The translations under genes were made by a program, and so were the position numbers. Source: Discostella pseudostelligera (taxonomy: Eukaryota; Bacillariophyta; Thalassiosirophyceae; Thalassiosirales; Thalassiosiraceae). Taken from it: a stretch of 17,895 nucleotides of DNA. This document shows positions 1-8,600 of the stretch, piece after piece (position 1 is the first letter of the stretch; every line of letters starts with the position of its first letter). Under the pieces are notes generated by a model. It ran no database searches. It saw only the letters and a list, made by a program, of their open reading frames with translations, and was not told the origin of the DNA. The stretch spans positions 1 to 17,895 of the forward strand of contig JALLBK010000540.1 of NCBI GenBank assembly GCA_036940085.1, read 5' to 3'.

Positions 1-790
1 AAGAAGGCATCCGTCGATGGGTCTGGATTTAGTTTTGCCCGTCATAAGTAGCAATTGGTGCAATGTCCAACGTAATTGAGCAGAACGGTCGTGGGCTGAT
101 GCCGATGTCCATCGGATTCTCCTCTGTGTGGATTCATCATCTACCGAACGAACAATATTTCACTGAATTTAGAACGATACTTTATTTAGTAGCGAGCACA
201 GGTCTCTCACCCCTAAACATTATGGCTTTCACTCAGTAGTACGAGCAATTGGGAAGTACGATGACATTTATCCCATTGATTGGGTTATCTTGTTGCGTTG
301 CATTGCACTGGTTGCACTACATACACTCTTCTTTCATCGGCCGCATTGTAGGTCTTCCCGCCATTTTTGATGGAACATCAGTCTTCCCGCCACATTTAAT
401 CGCCACATGTTCGCCAAACATACTTCCCGCCAGTTCCCATTGTCGGTCATTCGTCATGATGTCCGCCCGACGCCCGATGTCCGATGCCGATGTCCTCGGA
501 TGTGCAGTATCTCGCGTCAGTATCGTTCCTATCGTAGCCCAGCTGCATGCCAGCAGAATCAGCCTCTCGCGTGCATCATCAAAGATCGTCATGATCTCTT
601 TGAAATCATTACCACATCACCCTCACCTATTATCCATCACCATCGTTTCAATATCATCTTCTCTCGAATCTCGAATCTTCTTTTCGATGGTGGGTTAATA
701 ATTTAATGGTTGGTGGTGGTAGACTGTAGACTCTCCTCGCGAACGCAAAGATCGGTGCTCTATCTCAAACAAAATAAATAACCGAGCAAC
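1..790. other. Left flank without a convincing gene
   Basis: No reading frame here looks like real coding sequence; the longest (about 150 codons, 249-698 on +) has low-complexity Ser/Ile/His-rich content and no recognisable motif. Bases 1-51 are open in frame 1 and end in TAG, so they could be the last 16 codons of a gene outside the window, but this is too short to support. The stretch contains three TTCCCGCC motifs (listed separately) and a 13-base word, GATGCCGATGTCC, present at 98-110 and again at 483-495, each followed shortly by TCGGA. The right part is presumably the promoter and 5' UTR of the gene starting at 791. Confidence 0.5.
355..431. promoter_or_regulatory. Three E2F-like TTCCCGCC motifs
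   Basis: The octamer TTCCCGCC, each time followed by A, occurs at 355-362, 384-391 and 424-431 in the same orientation. The core matches the E2F/DP consensus TTTSSCGS read on the other strand. The cluster lies about 360-440 bases upstream of the start codon at 791. The same motif is found in the two divergent promoters further right, which makes chance less likely. Factor binding is inferred from the motif only. Confidence 0.45.
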
Positions 791-1735
791 ATGATACATT
801 CGAACAGGAATCCGACCATGATGTATATGAAAAAGATAAGGTCGACCGCCTTCATCGCAGCGTGTTTCTTCTTGCTCTGGCATTCCTACAGTTACCAACA
901 TTCCAACCCTCACTCTGCTACCTGGTTCGATTCCAAACTTCGTTCTAATACTACCTACACCTTCCCAGACATATCATTTTCTGTTCCGCGACTGGGCGCC
1001 GCTACCCAAACATCGGTCTCTTCGGCAACGAAATGCGACGCCCCCGTTGATATCCCTGCCGAGAACTTCATGTCAATGTTTGGAGAGGACAGAAAGCTAA
1101 TGGAATGGTTCGGAGGAATATGTGGTGGGAGATATCTCGAACTGGGCGGATTTGATGGAATGCAATTCAGTAACTCATATGTTTTCAATAAGGCGTTGGG
1201 TTGGAAAGGAGTCTTGATCGAGCTAAGAGCAGATGTTTTTGCACAAATGGTTGCGAATAGACCTGATGAAATCGCTCTTATCAATGCAGGAGTATGTGAC
1301 AAACCGCAAACAATGCATGCAGTCTACGCTGAAAATGCGGCGGCGGGGGGCATACATGAGTACGCAGGGCAATCATTAAAAAGCCAGTGGTGGAATGGAA
1401 TCAATTTGGAGAATGATCCCCGAGTTCATACAATTGAATGTGAGACACTGGACAACCTGCTGCTAATGCATGCCCCCGAAGCCACACATTTCGACCTCCT
1501 TAGTGTAGATGTGATTGGGTCGGAACTTGCCGCTCTCAGATCAATCAACTATGATCGGACTCAATTCGGTGTAATTTTAGTGGCGACTGATCATCACAGT
1601 GCAATGGAGGACATGGCGATTCGACAATTACTCGTTACGAAGGGATACAGCTTTATTTCCGCGATAGAACACAACTACTGGTTCGCGAATGTGAATTTCA
1701 ACGACATGTACCAACATCTAATATATAATGTGTAA
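791..1735 (+). CDS. FkbM-family methyltransferase with N-terminal membrane anchor
   Basis: This is an intronless 314-residue protein. Residues about 17-34 form a hydrophobic segment after a short basic N-terminus, which suggests a type II signal anchor and a lumenal (ER/Golgi) catalytic domain. The body matches the FkbM methyltransferase fold, an AdoMet-dependent O-methyltransferase family often acting on glycans. The SAM-binding motif I is YLELGGFDG at 115-123, followed by a strand like GWKGVLIEL (137-145), then IECETLDNLL (215-224) and FDLLSVDVIGSEL (234-246). The last motif usually reads DVEG.E in this family; here the Glu is Ile. The substrate cannot be read from the sequence. The first ATG gives the full anchor and follows an A-rich leader (aacATG). 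The stop TAA lies about 260 bases from the end of the convergent gene at 1996. It could be a pseudo-enzyme if the Glu is essential. Confidence 0.8.
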   Translation: MIHSNRNPTMMYMKKIRSTAFIAACFFLLWHSYSYQHSNPHSATWFDSKLRSNTTYTFPDISFSVPRLGAATQTSVSSATKCDAPVDIPAENFMSMFGEDRKLMEWFGGICGGRYLELGGFDGMQFSNSYVFNKALGWKGVLIELRADVFAQMVANRPDEIALINAGVCDKPQTMHAVYAENAAAGGIHEYAGQSLKSQWWNGINLENDPRVHTIECETLDNLLLMHAPEATHFDLLSVDVIGSELAALRSINYDRTQFGVILVATDHHSAMEDMAIRQLLVTKGYSFISAIEHNYWFANVNFNDMYQHLIYNV

Positions 1736-1898
1736 TCTTTTGCCCGTGAAATGATTTCAACTGAGGGGGGCGTTGCACTCGGTACAGTGGATGAAGCCAA
1801 TGAGTATCTATCGAGAGTGATAAACATCTTCGGGGTAGAGGTCGCAATCGCATTCGGTTGAGTGGTCATTACTGTTGGGGGCTCGAAGTTCTCAACAT

Positions 1899-2016
1899 GT
1901 TGCGGCTGCAGCTGTTGCTGCGGTTGCTGCACCTGCAGCTGTTGCTGCTGTAACCATTGTTGCTCTTGTTTCTGCTGCTGTTGTTGCAGCTGTTGTTACT
2001 GCTGTTCCTTCAATTG
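1899..2016 (-). repeat. CAG/CAA-rich polyglutamine-type tract
   Basis: On the minus strand this is an imperfect run of CAG and CAA codons interrupted by CTG, CCG and a few others. It covers the end of the minus-strand gene and continues in the same frame after the TAA at 1998-1996. On the plus strand it reads as GCTGTTGCTG-type repeats, which explains the Ala- or Cys-rich frames seen there. Confidence 0.8.
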
Positions 2017-2978
2017 CTTCAGCTCCTGTCGCCGCTGCGTCCGATACTGTTTCTTCTGCTTCTGCTCATCTAGCAATTGGGCCGTCTGGTAGGTATGTTG
2101 CATCATCGTACGAGCATCTTCCGACGCCTCCAATTGAGCCCATTGTTGTGCCGCTTCTCTCACCTCCTTGTAGTTGCTCAGCTCTGCCCGCAATTCCTTA
2201 TTCTTTCAACGTTCCATGGCAAGTAGTAGTTAGGTAGTCTGTAATACATCATCCTTCACTTCGGCAAACCGTTGATCCGCATCGATTGCACAAGCCATTG
2301 GATTTTTGTGATTGGAAAGCGATATCTGTGAACGATAATCACCGCGATAATGGAGTATGAAGATTTGGTCATTTTCACCTATGTAATTGATCTCATAATC
2401 GTCACAATGGGGGTAGGCAACGACACTGCGTTCCAATTCAAGGATTGTAGGTTGGCCACGATTCCATCCATTGATGTTCATCAAATATTGGTGAGCCTTT
2501 CTTTTCACTTCGTTTAGTGCCTGTTGGTTCACGACGAAACTTTGATTCAATGACAGTTGAAAGTACCCTATTAGTGATGTCTTAAATCACGTCAGAAGTC
2601 CTCTTGCCTCTGGTAGGGAGTATGAGAATGACTGGTCAGCCTTTTGAAGACGAACGATGTCCGATAGGAAGAGTCGACGGTATCCGATATTGTCCGTGAT
2701 GGCACGCTGCCGTCGAGTGAGAGGAGGATCCTCCGGCTGTGCGCTTGCTGCCATGCGGCGACGACTGCAGTGGTAGTTGTGGCGGCATTGGTTTCATTGT
2801 CATTGTCATTTGATTTTTTCTTGCGTTGTGTAGGAAACAGATCTGCACTTGCACGACATGCCAATTCGAGAGTTTTGGCCTTGTCATTGTCATGGGCGCC
2901 CTCGGTAGCGGCAGTTGTCGAAGACATGTTGTCGGTGTCGGACGATGGAGAGAGGACCTTTATAAGCACGTCAAACAT
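1996..2978 (-). CDS. Unrecognised protein with C-terminal Gln-rich coiled coil (3 exons)
   Basis: I do not recognise the family. My model on the minus strand is exon 1 2978-2633, exon 2 2567-2248 and exon 3 2196-1996, giving about 288 residues with matching phases. Intron 1 (65 bases) has a weak donor, GTCATT, and an acceptor after CTAATAG. Intron 2 (51 bases) has donor GTATTA, an internal CTAAC branch-like site and acceptor ATAAG; an acceptor 6 bases earlier also fits. The ATG at 2978 begins MFDVLIKVLSP. Residues about 15-85 are low-complexity, rich in Asp, Asn and Thr. A more structured part (about 100-222) contains YPHCDDYEINYIG and IFILHYRGDYRSQISLS. Residues 223-288 are charged and helical, likely coiled coil, ending in a Gln/Lys-rich tail. 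The frame stays open past the TAA (see findings). It shares a 300-base promoter with the divergent CoaX-like gene. The exon 1 to exon 2 join is the least certain part. Confidence 0.55.
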
Positions 2979-3278
2979 TGTTGCAGAATAGAGAGTAGAA
3001 GCAGCAATTGACAATCGATAGTACAAGATGCAAAACTGGAGATGGTGACAGTATGTAGGTGGAACGACTTTTAACTGCTGGGCCTTGGGTGAGGGGTATT
3101 GATTGTGAGCGCGCCAAAAATAAGGGACGGCGGAGAAGCAATTTGGCGGGAACTTTTTCCCGCCAATTCATCACAAGCGATGCACGGCGAGCCAGACCGA
3201 CACCAAACCAAAAAGCAAAAAGCGAAAAGCGAGCACCAAGCCAACGCACAACAACTTCCAACAAATCCAAATCCGACC
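2979..3278. promoter_or_regulatory. Divergent promoter with palindromic E2F-like site
   Basis: These 300 bases separate two divergent start codons (2978 on - and 3279 on +) and must hold both promoters and 5' UTRs. The outstanding element is an inverted pair: TTGGCGGGAA at 3143-3152 and its exact reverse complement TTCCCGCCAA at 3157-3166, with only CTTT between. Each half matches the E2F/DP consensus. No clear TATA box is seen. Confidence 0.6.
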
Positions 3279-5259
3279 ATGATGACGACGACGACGACGA
3301 CGACGACATCCTGGCCCGACGCCGCACCATTGGCTGGCGAGGAATTGATCTTTTCGATTTCTTGCGGCAACTCGCACCTTCATTGGGCCACTCATTTTGG
3401 TGAAGATCAGGAGTTTAGCCCGGATATGTTCTGGAGGTCAGCACATGCACATACATTATTTTATTTTTATGCGTGCCAATCAATTTCATTATGTACCGTC
3501 TAAATAATTGCTTTACTTGCTACCACACTGTGAGCAGGACTCCTCATGTGAAAGAAGAAGATTTGATCGATGACGATGTAGTGGCAGTTCTGAGTCGCAA
3601 TCTTCCCGATGATCCCCATGACTACATTTTTGGCAAAGATGCCACCGCCACTACTGCGGCTGCCGAGGTGGAATCGAAAAAGCGCAAAGCGCCACTAATC
3701 TCCGTCTATGTCGTGAGCACCAACCAAGTCCAGGAAATTCTCCTTGCCAAAATATGGAAGGCGGTGCCTTGTCGATTTTTTGTGATTGGGGGGGATGCAT
3801 TCTTTACCAAAGAGGAGGGACGGTATGACACCATGGGGACGGATCGACTGGCAACACTCACCGGTGCCGTTCATTTGCATGGCAACCCCGCGTTGGTGTT
3901 CGACGGAGGAACGGCCATGACATATTCTGCCACCGACAGTGATGGTAAAATTATGGGTGGTGGTATTGGAGCTGGAATTCAGAGCAAATTTAAGTCGTTG
4001 GCTAGAGATACCGACGCGTTGCCTCTAATTAGCAGCGAACAAATTATTGCCAGAGTGAAAGAGGCGCAGGAGAAGGGTCAACCGATCCCTACCTTTGCGA
4101 GGAACACTCCGGAGGCCATGATGGCCAATGCATTTCAAGAATTTGCATTGAATGGTCGAAATGTCATTCAAAATTGGCTTGATCAGGCTTACAAAACATC
4201 GAAAAAGAAACTGACTCCATCCTCCTCCGGCGACATGAAAATCAATACTGACAGGCGGGTCCTATGCACTGGTGGGGATGGAGATATATTGATGCAATTG
4301 CTTCAGCCACACTGCGGTGGCGTGATTGAGCATATGGACACTCCGAGATCCAACAAGTCAAATGACGGTTCGTCGAGTGTACGATATTCAGTGGAATCGT
4401 CGAAGCACCTCATCCATTATGGGATTGCGTGCGTCCTTCTCAACCAGGTTTGTATACGTAAGCGCGGGGATGCAAGTAGCAGCAGTAATAGTGCTCAACA
4501 ACGCAACGAGCACGTGGGCAAACGTGTCGCGAAGCATTTCAATGTTGAAGCCGAGGATGGAGATAACATTTTTAGAGGCACTGTGATCGAAGCCATTGAA
4601 GGGGGAGGGAGTGAGCCTGATTATCGGATTCAGTATGATTATGGTGACACCGAGGATGTTGCAGTTGACGAATTGTTTGGTGAGTATAATTAGTTTTTTG
4701 TTTTGAACAATAATCTCTGATCGGAGCTGATCGAATTACTTTATACTTCGCGCTCTCTTCAGATATGTTCAAAATGTTTGAGCGGCATGGTGAAAAGGTA
4801 AAGAGAACTGGTGCACCAAAAAGCAGTAAGAAGAGAGAAAACGACAATATACACGACGATGCACCAAAGTCAAAGGCGCCTCGATCACGAGCATCAGATA
4901 CGCAACATTCCAATAAGGCAAAAGATGCGGATAAGGCCGCAGACAAGTCCGCAAAGGACAAGGCGACGAAAACCAACTCCGACGCAAAAAATCCTATCCC
5001 GAAAAAGGTAGCCAGTAACGACGTAACCGCTTTGGTGAATTCTTCGGACCCTTGCAGTTTTGTCCACCGACGAATTTCAAAAGACTTTGACGGGACGACA
5101 TTCTTTGGTACTATCTTGAAGTATGACGATAGCGACGATCCTCCATTATGGTCTGTAGTCTATGATGACGGAGATCGTGAAGATTATGAGAAGAGGGATT
5201 TAATTAAGGCACTGAAACACTATGGCATCCATAGGAAATACGATGCGCACAAGAGCTAG
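3279..5259 (+). CDS. coaX: CoaX-like type III pantothenate kinase fused to two Tudor-like domains (3 exons)
   Basis: The model is exon 1 3279-3436, exon 2 3538-4679 and exon 3 4763-5259, giving 598 residues with all phases matching. Intron 1 is 101 bases (acceptor GAGCAG) and intron 2 is 83 bases (donor GTGAGT, acceptor CTCTTCAG). Type III pantothenate kinase phosphorylates pantothenate in the first step of CoA synthesis. Supporting motifs are a CoaX-like N-terminal strand (ISCGNSHLHW, 27-36), YDTMGTDRLA (149-158), LVFDGGTAMTY (172-182), GGGIGAG (193-199) and a C-terminal CTGGDGDIL segment. The Asp normally opening the first motif (D.GNT) is Ser28 here. Two Tudor-like modules follow, at about 380-433 (GKRV.K.F...FRGTV...Y.IQYDYGD.ED) and 531-583 (FFGTI...WSVVYDDGDREDY), joined by a Lys-rich linker. 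CoaX enzymes are usually near 250-270 residues, so the C-terminal half is extra. The N-terminus begins MM followed by eight Thr. A pseudokinase or regulatory role is possible. Confidence 0.75.
3285..3305 (+). repeat. (ACG)7 microsatellite in coding sequence
   Basis: Seven perfect ACG triplets, followed by ACA, directly follow the two ATG codons of the CoaX-like gene and encode a run of eight Thr. Length variation here would change the N-terminus without shifting the frame. Confidence 0.85.
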
Positions 5260-5635
5260 GTTTGAGTGCGAATTATTGATATTGGTGTCCTTGTGAACTG
5301 TTACATTCCTCATCTGACCAGATTGTATGTTAACATAACATATTATTTGTGCAACGCAACTTCTCCCATTATTTTTCGGTTTGGCTACTTACATCTTCGT
5401 GTCTCTTCGTGAGCAGAGATGGTGATGATGAATGTACCTTTTCGTCGCCTACACTACTACACCATCCGTGAAGTTGATTGCGGTGTGAAAATACCATGAC
5501 TAATTGACTGTGTGCAGTTTATCCGTCAGACTAGCAACGATGAAATGTGATAAAGGTTGCACATCATAACTCAGGATATCGTATTATATGTACTCTTCTA
5601 GACGGTCACTGTGCACCGCAACACATCATAAACGA
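5260..5635. other. Convergent 3' intergenic region
   Basis: This stretch lies between the stop codons of the CoaX-like gene (+) and the giant minus-strand gene. No plausible coding frame or RNA gene is visible. It must contain the 3' UTRs and polyadenylation signals of both genes, but I cannot assign these. Confidence 0.6.
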
Positions 5636-8600
5636 CTAGACTTGTGATGTGACAGCATGAAACTCGGGCACATTTGATTTCTCCTTTGATTCAGCGTAAC
5701 GCACGATACCAAAGCGCACATTTACATCGCACCAAGGGAAGATATGTCTATCTTTCGCACAATCGAATGATGCTTGCTGTATGTCACGAGTTGTTCTCAC
5801 GAACTCCACCTCATCGGACAGTGGACTCCAATGATGCGCTGCCGAGTAGATGTCGCAGAAAAGGTAAGCATAGATCTTCGAATTACACGCAAATAGATGC
5901 ATCGGATATAACTCACTCCTTTGAATTGCTCCTCCCATGTCCGTATTTTTGAGAATGCGAGCGTTTCGATTTTTGACGTAAACTGGGTGACCCACGGCGT
6001 CGTAGACATGAACTTGGCTATCATGAAGAATAGAACCACTTTGTTTCGATAGGAGATTGCAGATCATTTCAAGAGATTCGGGAGTAGTATGGTGTTCAAG
6101 GACACCACGCAAAACACAGGTTGGGATGTGAGGACAGTGTTGTGCCTCTCGCCAGAAAGCTTTCAATGCATCAGGAAAGAAACTAATATCGATCATAAAC
6201 AACATCGTTAGCATGATCCAAGTAGAGAATAGGATGAACACACACAATTTTCTTACCTCTTCGCACCACCGAGAAATTTCTGAAATGCTGCTGAATCAAG
6301 AATATCATTAAGGACTTCCAGCATGGATGAAATGAATGCTCGAGAAAAGTATCCTTGCTGGTATTTGAAAAAATCCTCGCACATGGTGATGAGTTGATGC
6401 ACCTTCGCTTCAGCTGCCGGGCCGTGCATCGATCCGTTTGCAGCGGAAAATAGAAGCTGACGGCAGACAAGTCCGCACTCAGGTGAAGTTATGACACTCT
6501 GTTGATCGGGGGTTCCTGCGGGACGTATTTACGATAACAACTATGAGACAAATCAATCACACTCAATTCATCTACGATATAGATCATGAGCCTTACCCGA
6601 AAACATCATTGACTCGAAATTGAATTCGTTGGCACAGCCTTGAGAGTAACCAACAAGACCATAAGGTCGATTCAACTTCGTTGCCATCTCTACAGCTTCT
6701 TCGATCTTTGTGGCGTTGTAGTCAATGGATCGTGCTGTTCCAGTATCAGCTCTGATTGTCTTCACACCTCTTTCTTTCTCTAACCGTTTAATCGCATCCT
6801 GTAACTCTAACCCTTTTTTGCCTTTCCGGTTTCATCAATCATCATTTTGCAAAGTGGTAGGAGGTAGGCAATCAAACAAACATCGTGAGAAAAAAGAAAA
6901 GCACGCAATACAATATTTCTCGATGTCATGATATTTACCTTCCGTGATGACGCCCCTATTGAGAAGAGAAATAAATGTTGGTGGTGTAACATTATCGATC
7001 ATTCAAAGAAAGAAACATGGCAACACTTACATCGCAGTTATTATCGTGAAGTTGTAGTGACCTGGCTCGTTTGATATAAGTAACCGGACTAAGGGGTCAT
7101 ATTTGATATGATCGCGTTCATTCTCGTCATAGAATGTAGCATCAATGATTGCATCGATCAAATCTTGCTCTGCTTGCTTCTCGGGGCAAGTGAAAAAGGG
7201 GTCCATTGTCGTACTGACCGGAGCCTTATTCGGGGGCGAAGCAGAACTCGTAGTTGTCATGGGAGATTCAGATGAAAGGACAGTAATTCCAGAGGGTGGA
7301 GACGGATTCGGAATATCTGGATCCGATGTGTCACCGCCCAAGCTTCCTCGTCTCAATGCTTCCATCCAAACCCTAACATTATCCACGTCATCCATGACAT
7401 TGTCGAAAATCGACTTGACCATCAACTGCCAAACGATCGAATACACGGTCATCACATTGCCGTGAGAATGAGCACATGAGTAATGTTGATTTGAATTCAA
7501 TATCTCATATTCTTACCGCATCGTAATTTCTTCGATAGAATGTTTTGAACCAATCCGCCTGGAAAGCAAGTTTGTCGATTGATAGAACTTGCGAACAGGC
7601 AGCAAATGCCTCTTTATAAGCTGCGACAGCTTCGGTACATTCGCTAGCCACCATGTTCCCCTGTTTAAGATCAACCATGGCTTTGCGCCCGAGACTATCG
7701 GCTGAAGCAATTTTACCCCTAGCGATCTCAATCGATGACGCCAACTTAGATGGTGGCTGGTGCTTAAAGTCTTCGGAAAATTCTGATGGAAGCGGCAAAG
7801 GATCTCTTTCGCTGTGATGACGCACTTGCTGAATGCGTAGTTTGAGGCCAATGTAAGCTTCTGATAGATCAAGGATGCTCACGGCCACGGAATAAACTGC
7901 ATCATAAAAACTCTGACGGGCCCATCTTCCTCCGGCAAGATAATCTTCGCGCCTCGGAATTTTCAGACCTGGTAGCCAACTTTCTAGTAGGTTGTGCATA
8001 TTAATGCAATGCTTCTCTTTAAACGAGCCTTGGTCGAGATCACAGAGTGCCATGAGAGCACTGGCAAGATTTCGTGGTCCATCATTGCCCAACTCAGCCA
8101 GGACTGCAACAGCAAATGACTTCGGCTGACTTGCCATCAGATCGAGTAACATGCGTTGGTTCAGTTGAACAACTGTGGAACCTTTCATTGCCGAGGTCAG
8201 ACCGGCCTGCAACAAGACAGCAATATCTTGAGGGCCTAGCAATGAATCGCCGAGCAAATCTTCAACCCTCGACGCGGCAGGTGGCGATCCACCAGGGAAA
8301 TCGGTATGAGTTTCAAAACCAGTAAGTTTGGGCATTGATGCAACCCGCCCTGCAGGAGACATAATAAAATTCTCGATATCCTCGTCTATCAATCGAGAGC
8401 TCTCTTCAATTCTCCGCTGCCGAAGTACTGACAATGCCGTTCGTCTATTAACTTTTTCAGCTTCAATGTGCATTTCATCATTTTCGTCACTCTGGTTAGC
8501 GGTCACCGCTCGCAGGCTGGATCGAGTAGCTTCACCTAGAAAAATCGACACGAAGAATGATTGCGGCATGAAGGATAAGCCACCGTAGCTTTCTGAAATT

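Noticed and set aside
249..698. 149-codon plus-strand open frame
   Set aside because: Low-complexity composition, no motif, and it spans the promoter-like motif cluster.
924..934. GGTTCGATTCC, a perfect tRNA B-box-like word
   Set aside because: It lies inside the FkbM coding sequence, and no A box or cloverleaf pairing is visible upstream.
1875..2237. Plus-strand Ala- or Cys-rich open frames
   Set aside because: They are the complement of the CAG/CAA tract and exon 3 of the minus-strand gene.
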